Shown in pieces: positions 34,304 to 43,802 of a stretch of DNA of 64,000 bases. The DNA comes from an uncultured Lachnospiraceae bacterium (GTDB lineage: Bacteria; Bacillota; Clostridia; Lachnospirales; Lachnospiraceae), in contig CAJUPT010000002.1 of NCBI GenBank assembly GCA_910588405.1, forward strand, positions 132,112 through 196,111, in the 5' to 3' direction. Numbering within the stretch: position 1 is the first letter of the stretch; every line of letters begins with the position of its first letter. The position numbers and the translations under genes are program-made. The notes below the pieces were generated by a model. It made no database searches. It was not told the DNA's origin and worked only from the letters and a program-made list of their open reading frames with translations.

Positions 34304-35335
34304 ATGAACAATTTCCGAAAACATCTGATATTTTCCATAATCATACTGGCCGCGACATTTTCAATGACCGGCTGCAGCGCTGCCGGCGGGCAGCGGATTG
34401 TGCGGATCGGCCATAACCAGTCGGTGAACCATCCCACCCATACGGCGCTTGTGGCATTCCAGAATTATATCAATGAAAAATTAGGAGACCGGTATTCGGT
34501 AGAGGTGTACCCCAGCGAGCTGCTGGGTTCCCAGACGGACATGGTACAGCTGACCCAGACAGGCGCCATCGATTTCTGCATCGCCAGCAACGCCATTCTG
34601 GAAACCTTCAGTCAGGATTATGAAATCTTTAACCTGCCCTACCTCTTTGCCAGCTCCGAAGCTTATCACCAGGTCATGGATGACCCAAAGATCACGGAGC
34701 CCATTTTCGACTCCACGGAAAAAGCAGGATTTCGGGCGGTCACTTGGCTGGACGCGGGCACCCGGAATTTTTATACGGTGAACAAACCGATCGAAAGCCC
34801 GGCAGATTTAAAAGGACTGAAAATCCGTGTGCAGCAGTCTCCCACCAATGTGGAGATGATGCGCCTGTTAGGCGGCTCCGCCGCTCCCATGGGGTTCGGG
34901 GAAGTGTATACGGCGCTTCAGTCTCATATTATCGACGGGGCGGAAAATAATGAAATGGCATTGACTGATAACGGACACGGAGATGTATGCAAATATTATT
35001 CCTACGACATGCACCAGATGGTGCCGGACATTCTGATTGCCAACGACGCCTTTTTAAACGGGCTGTCCCAGGAGGAGCTGGATATTTTTCAGGAAGGGTT
35101 CCGGCTGGTGAACCAGGTACAGCGGGAAGCATGGGTTGAGGCGGTGGAAAACGCCAGGGACAGGGCCCGGAACCAACAGGGCGTACAATTTCTGTATCCC
35201 GATCAGGAACCTTTTGTGGAAGCCTGCAGACCGCTCCACAAATCTATCCTGCAAAACAATCCGGGTCTCAAGGATATTTATAACGCCATCCAGACTTATA
35301 ATGCCATATACCCGGCACAAAGGGATTCAGACTGA
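34304..35335 (+). CDS. dctP: TRAP transporter substrate-binding lipoprotein
   Basis: This 343-aa DctP-family binding protein carries a lipoprotein signal (hydrophobic 8-20, lipobox TGC with Cys24). In a Gram-positive it would be tethered to the outer membrane face. The DctP fold is recognisable by LKGLKIRVQQSPTNVEMMRLLGGSAAPMGFGEVYTAL, which includes the conserved Arg (near 178) that binds the substrate carboxylate. It delivers an organic acid, unknown from sequence, to the DctQM permease encoded next. SD AGGAAGGA precedes ATG 34304. Confidence 0.95.
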   Translation: MNNFRKHLIFSIIILAATFSMTGCSAAGGQRIVRIGHNQSVNHPTHTALVAFQNYINEKLGDRYSVEVYPSELLGSQTDMVQLTQTGAIDFCIASNAILETFSQDYEIFNLPYLFASSEAYHQVMDDPKITEPIFDSTEKAGFRAVTWLDAGTRNFYTVNKPIESPADLKGLKIRVQQSPTNVEMMRLLGGSAAPMGFGEVYTALQSHIIDGAENNEMALTDNGHGDVCKYYSYDMHQMVPDILIANDAFLNGLSQEELDIFQEGFRLVNQVQREAWVEAVENARDRARNQQGVQFLYPDQEPFVEACRPLHKSILQNNPGLKDIYNAIQTYNAIYPAQRDSD

Positions 35336-35413
35336 CAGCACCCCGGAAAATGTCTGTTGAACCCGAACCTATGGAATATGAGAAAATAGCATCCGGCAAA
35401 AGGAGAACCTACA

Positions 35414-35923
35414 ATGAAATCACTGAGAAACACAATTAACCAGGCGCTGAACTGTCTGGCCGGCGCAAGCTTCCTGGCCATGGTCGGACTGACCTGCTGG
35501 CAGGTCTTTACCCGTTATCTTCTGAAACAGCCTTCCTCCTGGTCGGAGGAGCTGGTTTCCTATCTGTTTGCCTGGATGTCCCTGTTCGGCGCTTCTTTAG
35601 TGACCGGGGAGCGGGGACATATGAATATCCCTCTGCTGGCCCAGCAGGCCAGTCCCGGCGCGCAGAAGGCATTGTCCGTTTTCGCTGAAACGGTCGCCTG
35701 CCTTTTTTCCGCTGTCATTCTGATTCTCGGCGGTGTGCAGATCACAAACCTGGCTATGGGGCAGATGACTTCTTCTCTGGGCATCCCCATCGGCATTTTC
35801 TATATAATACTGCCTTTAAGCGGCATTCTGAACGTAATTTATACCATCTTAAATATTGTTGACATTTTACATGGCAGCCTGCCCCGTACCGAGGCAGAGG
35901 AAGCTGAAAAGGAGGCAGTGTAA
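35414..35923 (+). CDS. dctQ: TRAP transporter small permease
   Basis: This 169-aa protein has four membrane segments (about 12-32, 50-70, 88-110, 130-150) and the DctQ motif SSWSEELVSYLFAWMSLFGASL. It pairs with DctM to form the sodium-driven permease. It is translated from AAAGGAG-preceded ATG 35414 and lies three bases before dctM, so the two should be co-translated. Confidence 0.94.
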   Translation: MKSLRNTINQALNCLAGASFLAMVGLTCWQVFTRYLLKQPSSWSEELVSYLFAWMSLFGASLVTGERGHMNIPLLAQQASPGAQKALSVFAETVACLFSAVILILGGVQITNLAMGQMTSSLGIPIGIFYIILPLSGILNVIYTILNIVDILHGSLPRTEAEEAEKEAV

Positions 35924-35926
35924 GCT

Positions 35927-37228
35927 ATGGCAATTCAATCGCTGATTATCATTATGGCAGTTCTGCTGGTACTGCTGGTTCTGGGCGTTCCCATTTCCTA
36001 TGCCATCGGCATCTCCTCTCTGGCGGCCATCCTGCCTACCGTGCCGCCGGACGTTTCCGTGCTGACGGCAGCCCAGCGTACTTTCGTCGGCATGAGCAAT
36101 TTCAGCCTGACTGCGATTCCTTTTTTCGTGCTGGCCGGCAACCTGATGAATCAGGGGGGCATCGCCAAAAGACTGGTGGATTTTGTCCTTGCTCTTCTGG
36201 GGAAACTGCCCGGCTCTCTGCTGGTAACTAATATCGGCGCAAACGCATTGTTCGGGGCAATCTCCGGCTCTGCCTCCGCGGCGGCTGCGGCAGTGGGCAG
36301 CATGGTGCGCCAGGGCGAGGAAGAACAGGGGTATGAAAAGGCCCTTTGCGGCGCCACCAACGCCGCTTCGGCCCCGTCGGGACTGCTGATTCCTCCCTCC
36401 AACGCGCTGATTACCTACTCTCTGGTATCCGGCGGCACCTCTGTGGCGGCCCTGTTTCTGGCCGGTTATATTCCCGGCATTCTGTGGGCCCTTTGCTGTA
36501 TGGCCGTGGCCGTATGCATTGCAGTAAAAAAAGGATATCAGGGAACTTTGGGCAAGTATGACTGGAAAAATTTGGGCATATCTACTTTGCGTGCCATCCC
36601 CTCTCTATCGCTGATCCTGGTGGTAATCGGCGGTATCGTAAAAGGAATTTTCACAGCCACGGAAGGCTCTGCCATCGCCGTGGTATACGCATTATTCTTA
36701 GGCATCTGCTACCGGAACATCACCTGGAAATCTTTCTGGAAAACGGTGGTGGACAGCGCCAGGATGAGCGGCATGATCGTATTTCTCATCGGCGTGTCCA
36801 ATATTATGGGCTGGGTTATGGCCTTCACCCAGATTCCCCAGGCCATCGCCTCGGCGCTGCTGGGGCTGACCGACAGCCCAATGGTTATTCTGATTATCAT
36901 GAACCTGATCCTGCTTGTCGCCGGTACCTTTATGGACGTGACCCCGGCCATCCTGATTTTCACGCCGCTGTTTCTGCCCATTGTGAAAACCTTCGGCATG
37001 CACCCGGTCCAGTTCGGCCTGATCCTGGTATACAACCTCTGTATCGGAAATATCACTCCGCCGGTGGGAAACACCCTGTTTGTGTCAATCAAGGTAGGGG
37101 ACACTACACTGTCCGGGGTTATGCCCTATATGCTGATGTACTACGGCGCTATTTTAGCCGGATTGCTGCTGGTAACTTATGTGTCCTCAGTCAGTATGTA
37201 TCTGCCGATGGCGGCGGGGCTGATCTGA
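35927..37228 (+). CDS. dctM: TRAP transporter large permease
   Basis: This 433-aa DctM subunit has about twelve membrane segments and is the ion-coupled translocation channel. Typical motifs are GVPISYAIGISSLAA, AIPFFVLAGNLMNQGGIAKRL, NIGANALFGAISGSASAAAAAVGS and NITPPVGNTLFV. The operon dctPQM is complete and in the usual order. No regulator or catabolic gene lies next to it, so the substrate cannot be inferred from context. Confidence 0.96.
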   Translation: MAIQSLIIIMAVLLVLLVLGVPISYAIGISSLAAILPTVPPDVSVLTAAQRTFVGMSNFSLTAIPFFVLAGNLMNQGGIAKRLVDFVLALLGKLPGSLLVTNIGANALFGAISGSASAAAAAVGSMVRQGEEEQGYEKALCGATNAASAPSGLLIPPSNALITYSLVSGGTSVAALFLAGYIPGILWALCCMAVAVCIAVKKGYQGTLGKYDWKNLGISTLRAIPSLSLILVVIGGIVKGIFTATEGSAIAVVYALFLGICYRNITWKSFWKTVVDSARMSGMIVFLIGVSNIMGWVMAFTQIPQAIASALLGLTDSPMVILIIMNLILLVAGTFMDVTPAILIFTPLFLPIVKTFGMHPVQFGLILVYNLCIGNITPPVGNTLFVSIKVGDTTLSGVMPYMLMYYGAILAGLLLVTYVSSVSMYLPMAAGLI

Positions 37229-37313
37229 AAGACAAAATTCTTTTCGAAACAATGCTTTTTTAAATGAGTAAATTTATACGGTATGGTAATATATAACAAA
37301 AGGGATGATAACA

Positions 37314-37540
37314 ATGGACAATGTAAGGATCACAAACACACCATATGACGATGTGTTCCGCACACTGCTGAATGATTGCATTTCCTTTCTATATCTTTTC
37401 TCATGAAACACGGTTTGATGAATATGATAAGGATAAAGCAAAGCTGATGAAGAACAATCCGGTCACAGGATGTAATCAAAGCCACACAAGATAAACAGTA
37501 TAGAAATAAACTTTACAAGGAATATTTTATCGGCCAATAG
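37314..37540 (+). pseudogene. Remnant of a PD-(D/E)XK/Rpn-type gene
   Basis: From ATG 37314, after AAAGGG, the frame reads MDNVRITNTPYDDVFRTLLN, the usual start of a large Clostridia family of Rpn-like PD-(D/E)XK proteins, then stops. Further fragments follow in other frames. The middle and end of the gene are missing, so it is decayed. Confidence 0.55.
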
Positions 37541-37545
37541 TTTAA

Positions 37546-37569
37546 GGAGGGGGCTTTCATCCCCCCTCC
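37546..37569 (-). terminator. GC-rich hairpin downstream of the HlyD-like gene
   Basis: GGAGGGGG and CCCCCCTCC form a very stable stem with a 7-base loop 13 bases after the HlyD-like stop. The T-tract on the minus strand is short (TCCTTAAAC), so it may slow but not fully stop transcription. Confidence 0.5.
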
Positions 37570-37581
37570 AAGCCCCCATTC

Positions 37582-39228
37582 TCACTCCATATACCTCACA
37601 ATCACCCCTTCCTTCACCTCCTTATCGCTTCTCACAATCACCTCGGTTTCCGATGTAATCACGCCGGGCTCTAAAGCCGCGTATTTCTCATTCTGGTCCA
37701 GTACCGTCACCGGAACCTTTTCCACGGCCAGCTCCTCTCCCAGAATCGTCTGCCTGCGCCCCAGGGCATAGACATAATACCTTTGATTTTCAGAATAAAC
37801 CGCTTCCGCAGGCACGCAGCATTCGTAGCTGTCCGACTGAGTTTTTGCACGAAAACTGCCGCTCATGCCCAGAATACCGTCCTGACCGGGCAGATCGATT
37901 TCCAGATCATAAGTGCCGGGAGCTGTCTCGCTCTCAGCCAGATAGGTGATTTCCAGTTCCAGCTTCCGGCCGTTCCCCAGGCTTACCTCCGCCTGATCGC
38001 CCGGATTCACATATTTTTTCTGCTCTTTTGTGAGGGTCGCTTTTAAGCGAAACGGACTGTTATGGGCCGCATAGCGAATCACCGGGCTGTCTGCAGTCCG
38101 ATCGCCGGAGCAAATCCCAAGCTCCGTCACAAATCCGGGCTGTTCGCCGTACACCTTTCCTCCGGCTTCATAGATCCGCCGGTATTGCTCCAGCCGTTCC
38201 TGTTCCAGCTCCATGGTCAGACGATTTTGCCGTACCGTACTGTCCGCCTGCTCCGGCCAGGCGGCGTCTTCCATTTCCCGCTCCCCCTGCCTGAGACTAT
38301 CCTCCTGCTGCTTCCCCGCATCTTCCAGTCCCCGTTTCGCAGCTTCCACGGCATCCTCCAGCTGACGCTTCTTCTCCTCCCAAGCCGTCACTTCCCCGTC
38401 CTCTACGCCATAATCCGGTTTTTCCCCAGAGTCTAACTGAAGTTCGGACAGCTTTTCTCTCAGCGCCGCCAGCTCCTTTTGTTTCTGACGAAGCAGCTCC
38501 GCTTCTGCGGAACTTTGGTTTTCGCTTTGATCTCCACTTTGATTTCCACTCTGATTTCCACTCACGCTTCCGTTCCCGGCGCTGTCCGACCGCATCTCCT
38601 CGATCTGCCTGTCTAAGCTTATAATCTGCTTTTGCAGCTCTTTTTCTTCTCTTACTTGATTTTCATAGTCCTGATTCTGTCTGTCCCGCTCCTTCGGGTC
38701 CGTAACCTCAGGACGCTCTGCCAGATGGCTGGCCAATTCTTCCTCCGCTTTTTGCAAATCCCGCTGATGCCGCTCCACATTTCTGCTCTCATTCTGACTG
38801 TCACTCGCCGCATCTTGCGCCGCCCGCTTTCGGTCCAGCCCCTTTTTCTGCTGATCCAGACTTTCGTTCCGCTCCATATCCTCAATACTTAGTCGAAGCT
38901 TCTCAATCTCCAGCTCCTTTTCTTTGATCAGCTCTCCCAGATCCGTCTGGTCTGCCGCAAACAGCAGTGTCTCGGGACCGACCTCGTCTCCCGGCTGAAT
39001 AAAAACCTCTCTGACCCGGATTCCCTGAGGGACATTCACCGCAAGCTCTTTTCCCGGCACTATGGAGCCCTCCGCCTCCGCCACATGCCCGATCGACCGC
39101 CTGTCAGGCGTCCCGGTAACGACCCGGGGAAGCCCGGATGCATAGAGCCCTCTGGAAATCAGCGTACACAAAAACATCATTGTCAGAAAACCGGCCAGTA
39201 ACCAGGCCGCCGCTTTTCTCTGTTTCAT
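37582..39228 (-). CDS. HlyD-like membrane fusion/adaptor protein
   Basis: This 548-aa protein has one N-terminal membrane anchor (about 9-28), then a first half of a biotinyl-lipoyl-like barrel (GIRVREVFIQPGDEV). A very long coiled coil spans about 110-350, and the barrel resumes at about 370-540. A run NQSGNQSGDQSENQSS interrupts the coiled coil near 225. This is the plan of periplasmic adaptors such as HlyD/MacA, used in Gram-positives by export complexes. No ABC exporter subunits are next to it. It follows the sugar ABC permease genes in the same direction after 211 bases holding leader element copy C, so it may be under separate control. Confidence 0.8.
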   Translation of the reverse strand: MKQRKAAAWLLAGFLTMMFLCTLISRGLYASGLPRVVTGTPDRRSIGHVAEAEGSIVPGKELAVNVPQGIRVREVFIQPGDEVGPETLLFAADQTDLGELIKEKELEIEKLRLSIEDMERNESLDQQKKGLDRKRAAQDAASDSQNESRNVERHQRDLQKAEEELASHLAERPEVTDPKERDRQNQDYENQVREEKELQKQIISLDRQIEEMRSDSAGNGSVSGNQSGNQSGDQSENQSSAEAELLRQKQKELAALREKLSELQLDSGEKPDYGVEDGEVTAWEEKKRQLEDAVEAAKRGLEDAGKQQEDSLRQGEREMEDAAWPEQADSTVRQNRLTMELEQERLEQYRRIYEAGGKVYGEQPGFVTELGICSGDRTADSPVIRYAAHNSPFRLKATLTKEQKKYVNPGDQAEVSLGNGRKLELEITYLAESETAPGTYDLEIDLPGQDGILGMSGSFRAKTQSDSYECCVPAEAVYSENQRYYVYALGRRQTILGEELAVEKVPVTVLDQNEKYAALEPGVITSETEVIVRSDKEVKEGVIVRYME

Positions 39229-39250
39229 CCCACGACTCCCCTTTTAATCC

Positions 39251-39391
39251 AGTTCCGCAACTACCCTCCCGTCGCTATGAGCACTTAGGGTCTGTCTTTT
39301 AGACCCTTACGTGCAATGCATGGCAAATAGTTAGCGGATGTCCTTTAGCCGCTTACGATTTGCCGGGGCTTGTCCGGTTCGTTGCTGTTTT
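39251..39391 (-). repeat. Structured leader element, copy C (upstream of HlyD-like gene)
   Basis: The near-start core AGTTCCGCAAC (39251-39261) and the far GGTTCGTTGCTG (about 39376-39387) match copies A and B. The interior is different: two hairpins, GCAC...GGGTCT/AGACCC...GTGC and GGCAAAT...AGCGG/CCGCT...ATTTGCC. Only the frame of the element is conserved. The second direct repeat of GTTGCGGAAC is not recognisable. Confidence 0.5.
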
Positions 39392-39439
39392 CATAGTTCA
39401 TTTGACACTACCAATCTCCAACGCATTTTCAAAATCCGC

Positions 39440-40339
39440 TCATCCTTTTAAAGCAGAAGAAATAATCCCCTGCTCCAAATAATCCTGTCCCAGCCAGAAT
39501 ACAAGGCCGCTGGGAATCAGTGTGATCACCGACGCCGCGAACGCCGTCCCCGCCTGCCCCAGACCAATTTCCGGCAGGTAAAGGGACAGCGGCCACAGTT
39601 GTTTATTTTCCAGAAATGCCAGCGGCTGCTCGATCAGGTTCCAGCTCTCCAGAAACCCGAGGACGACAGCCGACAATATGCCCGGCATCCCAAGAGGCAG
39701 CCCCACATGCCAGAAAATTCGAAACTCTCCTGCCCCGTCCACCCTGGCCGCCTCTAACAGCTCCTCCGGCAGCGACGCAAAGCCTCTGTAGATCAGAAAT
39801 ACCGGGAATGTGGAGAACACCGCGGGAAAAATGACCGCCCAGTGGGTGTTTATCAAAGACAGCCTGTTCAGCGCCAGATACTGGGACAGCATCGTCACCT
39901 GAAAAGGCATCAGCATCAGAATCACATAAAGGATAAATAACGCTCTGCGCAGACGAAACCGGCAGACTGCCAGCGCCCAGGCCGCCGGAACGGCGATCAG
40001 CAGCTGCCCGCCGATAATCAGCACCGTCAGCTTCACGGAATTCCAGAACACCGTAAAAAACTGAGGCGTAAAAAACAACAGCTTCTGATAATGTTCCCCT
40101 GTCGGATACTGGGGCACTGTCTTCCACAAGGCTGTATCCTGCCCCATAACTTCATCCGCGGAATACAAGTCATCCTCCAGAACCGGCTTTAACATCTGCC
40201 GCAGCTCATACCGCCCCGTCAAGGAACCTGACAGCAGAATCAGCACCGGAGAGCAAAAGAGCAGCGCCAAAGCAGTCAGGCAGCAGCCCGACAAAAACAT
40301 GGATAATTTCCGCCTTATTCTCAAAATTTTCACTTGCAA
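39440..40339 (-). CDS. Carbohydrate ABC transporter permease (MalG-like)
   Basis: This 299-aa permease has six membrane segments and the inner-membrane signature EELLEAARVDGAGEFRIFWHVGLP (EAA loop, about 200-223) that docks on the ATPase. It would form the second half of the importer with the permease encoded upstream. The start is taken as TTG 40339, where AAGGAAG is seven bases upstream; GTG 40333 is an alternative. It lies 113 bases after the first permease gene. Confidence 0.9.
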   Translation of the reverse strand: MQVKILRIRRKLSMFLSGCCLTALALLFCSPVLILLSGSLTGRYELRQMLKPVLEDDLYSADEVMGQDTALWKTVPQYPTGEHYQKLLFFTPQFFTVFWNSVKLTVLIIGGQLLIAVPAAWALAVCRFRLRRALFILYVILMLMPFQVTMLSQYLALNRLSLINTHWAVIFPAVFSTFPVFLIYRGFASLPEELLEAARVDGAGEFRIFWHVGLPLGMPGILSAVVLGFLESWNLIEQPLAFLENKQLWPLSLYLPEIGLGQAGTAFAASVITLIPSGLVFWLGQDYLEQGIISSALKG

Positions 40340-40452
40340 CGACAGTCTTCCTTCCCGCTTTTTTGACTACGGCTATATCATGCACCCACAATATACAAGA
40401 CCTTGTTCAACATGACCGTACACGATCCCCTATGATAATTGTATCATCCGCA

Positions 40453-41370
40453 CTACTCTTCTAATAGACCAGGCAGCCCCAAAATCAAAACCAGCAGCGC
40501 CGCAGCCGCCAATACCGCCCCGGCCGCCATCTTATCCAGCTCCATATTGACAAACCAGTTATTAAACAAATGTTGAAGCAGATAAATATTTTCCTGGGGA
40601 TAAGCCCCCGCAACCAGGTACGCCTCCCGGAATACCTTAAAAGAATTCAGCAGAGACAGCACGGTTATGGTGTACAGACTGCTTTTCAGGTTCGGCAGAA
40701 TCACATACCGGAAAACCTGCCTCTCTCCTGCGCCGTCTATCCTGGCCGCCTCCGTCACTGAGGCCGGAATCCCTGCGATCCCGGCCATCCAGAGAACAAT
40801 CGTGTATCCCAGATTTTTCCACACATAGCTGAACACCAGCACCCAGAAGGACAGTGCCGTATCCATATAGGCAATGCGGACCGGACCGCCCTTCAGTCCC
40901 AAAGCCTCTGAGACAACGGCCGGCAGCCGGGCAAACAGACCGTCCGCCAGACCGTTTAAAAGTCCCAGCCGGGCAAATACCAGATGCCAGATCAGAACCA
41001 CCGTGGCGGCCGGCATGGCCATGGGAAAAAGGAACAACGGTTTGAGCAGCCGGGCATATTTCATCCTGCCAAGCCCCACGGCGATCAGCAGCCCTGTGCC
41101 AATCAGAATCGGCAGACAGACCGCCGTAAAACAAACCGTGTTTTTCACGGCCAGCCAAAAAGCCTGGTTGCACAGCACTGTCCGAAAGTTAGATAACCCG
41201 GTAAACCTGCCCCCCAGAGCGGAAGAAAAAGAACGACAAACCACATCCGCAAAGGGAAACAGCACAAAAACCGTCACGCCCAGCAGACTGGGAACCATAA
41301 ACCCCGTCCAGGTCGGCAGACTGACCGGCTTTTTGACGCTTCTGCCCTTTTTCTTCTGCTTCTCTCTCAC
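40453..41370 (-). CDS. Sugar ABC transporter permease (MalF/UgpA-like)
   Basis: This 305-aa permease has six membrane segments after a basic start (MREKQKKKGRSVKK), with the EAA-type loop ASVTEAARIDGAGERQVFRYVILP near 205-230. It pairs with the MalG-like subunit. The start codon is GTG 41370 after GGTGAGGA. It follows the binding-protein gene by 36 bases. No nucleotide-binding subunit is encoded in the cluster; such importers in Firmicutes often share a general MsmX-type ATPase encoded elsewhere. Confidence 0.92.
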   Translation of the reverse strand: MREKQKKKGRSVKKPVSLPTWTGFMVPSLLGVTVFVLFPFADVVCRSFSSALGGRFTGLSNFRTVLCNQAFWLAVKNTVCFTAVCLPILIGTGLLIAVGLGRMKYARLLKPLFLFPMAMPAATVVLIWHLVFARLGLLNGLADGLFARLPAVVSEALGLKGGPVRIAYMDTALSFWVLVFSYVWKNLGYTIVLWMAGIAGIPASVTEAARIDGAGERQVFRYVILPNLKSSLYTITVLSLLNSFKVFREAYLVAGAYPQENIYLLQHLFNNWFVNMELDKMAAGAVLAAAALLVLILGLPGLLEE

Positions 41371-41406
41371 TTCCTCACCTTCTTTTCCTTTACGACGGAC
41401 TCTCGC

Positions 41407-43722
41407 CTACTCTGCCAGCTCGATCGCCGTCTTTCGCACAATCTCCTCCGCGCCTTCGGCGGCCGTCATTTCTCCCTCCAGCACTTTTACGCCCGTATCC
41501 ATCACCGCGTCCCAAAGGGTTCCTCCTCCAATCACAGGACAGCCCAGCTCCTCAATCCGTTCTGCAAGCTGCCGGCATTCCTCCTCGGAAGGCCAATCCA
41601 TTGTGATTTCCTCCTGGACGCCGTCCTCCGCCACCACGTAGCTGCTGTAAACGTTCCCGTCCTCATTGACACTCTGAGCTGCCAAGGCTTTGCGGTTTAC
41701 CGGAAAGCCGTCGGTATAATCCTCTTTCAGATTTTCTTCCGACAGAAGAACCGTAAGCAGTTCCCCCGCCAGCTCCTGTTCGGCTGAATTATTGCTGATT
41801 CCCACGGACATCACGGGCAGAAACAGCATCCCGTCCTTCCCCGGCAAAAACCGGTAATCCGACTGCCCTGTCTTCTTAATCGCGCTGGTCAGCATTCCGA
41901 AATTGATACTCATGCCGTTTAAAAAACCAAGGGTAAGCCGCTGTTCCCCCATATAATAATACATCGCGTTGGTGTCCCCATACATGAAGAAATCATAATA
42001 GCGGCCCAGAGATAACCTACCATCCCGGCTCTCATTCCACTCCCGCACATATTCCTCATGGATCTCCACAGATCGACCGGACAATCCGGCCTTCTCGGCT
42101 TCCCAGCTCCGTCTCGCCTCATTGAAAAATGTCTCCAGAGCGGCTTCGTCCACCCTGCCCCTTTCATCCAGCCATTTCCAGGAATCATAAATCCCTGACA
42201 GCTCCAGCATTTCCCGGGCGCTGCATGCAGCGGTAATACTTCCTTCCGGAAACTGACCGCGCAGCGCCTCGATCTGATCTGCCATCGTCGTCACATCCCT
42301 GATCTGCTCCACCGTGTCCCGGCTGCCCAGTATCGTGGGAATCATGAATTTCACGGGCACTGCGTAAAGATGAGCGTCCTTTTGATAGAGACTGGTCACA
42401 TTTGTAAAAAGTTCTTCCTCCATGGGGTCCAGCCATCTGCCAAGATCAGCCAGCAGCCCTTTCTCCATATAGGAATCCACAGGCAGTTCGTCAAGCACCA
42501 TAAGATCCGGGCTGTTTCCCGCCGCGATCTGGGTATTCAGCGTCTTCAATGCGTCCTCCCGGGTCACGCCGCTGCCCGCATCCATTCCCACCGTATAATT
42601 CACATAGACCTCCGGATGCCGTTTCCGGTACAATGTGATCGCCTGACGCAATAACTGGTTTTCCCTCAGGCTGTACACCTGAAGCTGCTTTTCCGGGACG
42701 GCGGCGATATCCGGATCATAAGTATAACGAAACAGACCGTTGATCATCAGCACCAGAAATTCCCCTGAATCCAATGCCGCCATGCCCACCATGCCATAGC
42801 GGGGATCGGAAAGGGAGGTCATGGAGCCGTCCACCACCTGTTCCATCAGGCTGCCCCCCAGAACATGGCTGTAAATGCCGTCCTGGCAGGCCAGATAAAC
42901 TGTCTGTCCGTCCTCGCCGCCCGCCGCCAGCAGCGAATATACTCCGGTGTTCCCCAGCAGGTCCACGCCATTAAAGTTTTTCTCCATGAACTCATTCAGC
43001 ACGGTATCCTCCGTCTGCTCTCCTGTGGCCGGGTCATAAATCGTAAAGCCCTCCTGATGGGTGAGCAGCAGCCGGTCTCCTACGGCCGTCATATGCACCA
43101 GCCACATATCCAGAACCTTTTTCATGCTGCCGTCAGTTTCCGAAATCTGATATACATTCCCGTCAAATCCCTGTCCATACAGCATGCCCTCTCCCAGATA
43201 CCAGAACCGGTTCAGATACCCGGTCTCACTGTCGCATTGAATCGGAAGCTCTCTCTGATTTCCCTCCGGATCGATCAGGATATAAATGGGGTTCCATTTC
43301 CCGTCCTCTCTCATATTTTCCGGCGCTATATAAGCCGCCACCGTATTTCCCTCCGGGGAATGAGCCGAGGCCATAATATAGTTTTCCTGAGCCAGCTCCG
43401 GCAGGCTGCCCCATTCCCCTTTTTCCCAGCTTAAACCGCCGTCATATGACAGATACAGCCCGCTGTCATAGTCTAACGCTGCCAGACTGCCGTCAGATCG
43501 ACGGACCAGACCCGCCGGACTGGAAAGCTGCCCTGAAAGTTCCGATTCATGTTCCAGATACCGCCCTGTTCCGCCCTCGGGCAGACTCCCGGTCTGTCCT
43601 CCGCCCTGACCCGCAGCCTGCCTGCCGTCCCCGGCCGCGCCGCCTCCTCCGTTTTGTGAACAGCCGCATAACAGCATTAATGCTGCCAGAACAAAGGCCG
43701 TTGTCTTTTTCCACTTTTTCAT
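41407..43722 (-). CDS. Oversized ABC binding lipoprotein with Asp-box domain
   Basis: At 771 aa this is nearly twice the size of a normal sugar-binding protein. A lipoprotein signal ends at Cys21 and a Gly-rich linker follows. Residues about 55-335 look like a beta-propeller-type region, with an Asp-box YLSYDGGLSWEK (about 90-101) and strands such as YLACQDGIYSHVLGG. Residues about 340-750 are a family 1 extracellular binding domain (LRQAITLYRKRHPEVYVNYTVG, AAGNSPDLMVLDELP, GMSINFGMLTSAIK). The fused domain may bind polymer or protein and present ligand to the permeases, but this is inference. The family of binding proteins with N-terminal repeats is known in Clostridia. Confidence 0.8.
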   Translation of the reverse strand: MKKWKKTTAFVLAALMLLCGCSQNGGGGAAGDGRQAAGQGGGQTGSLPEGGTGRYLEHESELSGQLSSPAGLVRRSDGSLAALDYDSGLYLSYDGGLSWEKGEWGSLPELAQENYIMASAHSPEGNTVAAYIAPENMREDGKWNPIYILIDPEGNQRELPIQCDSETGYLNRFWYLGEGMLYGQGFDGNVYQISETDGSMKKVLDMWLVHMTAVGDRLLLTHQEGFTIYDPATGEQTEDTVLNEFMEKNFNGVDLLGNTGVYSLLAAGGEDGQTVYLACQDGIYSHVLGGSLMEQVVDGSMTSLSDPRYGMVGMAALDSGEFLVLMINGLFRYTYDPDIAAVPEKQLQVYSLRENQLLRQAITLYRKRHPEVYVNYTVGMDAGSGVTREDALKTLNTQIAAGNSPDLMVLDELPVDSYMEKGLLADLGRWLDPMEEELFTNVTSLYQKDAHLYAVPVKFMIPTILGSRDTVEQIRDVTTMADQIEALRGQFPEGSITAACSAREMLELSGIYDSWKWLDERGRVDEAALETFFNEARRSWEAEKAGLSGRSVEIHEEYVREWNESRDGRLSLGRYYDFFMYGDTNAMYYYMGEQRLTLGFLNGMSINFGMLTSAIKKTGQSDYRFLPGKDGMLFLPVMSVGISNNSAEQELAGELLTVLLSEENLKEDYTDGFPVNRKALAAQSVNEDGNVYSSYVVAEDGVQEEITMDWPSEEECRQLAERIEELGCPVIGGGTLWDAVMDTGVKVLEGEMTAAEGAEEIVRKTAIELAE

Positions 43723-43802
43723 GACATTCCTCCAAATAAATCATTTTCAGTGCTGTAATGAGCATAATCTGCGTTTCTTTATTTTTTCTCTAAAACGGCA
43801 GA

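Noticed and set aside
39440..41407. Absence of an ABC ATPase as a sign of a novel transporter
   Set aside because: Sugar importers of Firmicutes often use a shared MsmX-type ATPase encoded elsewhere.
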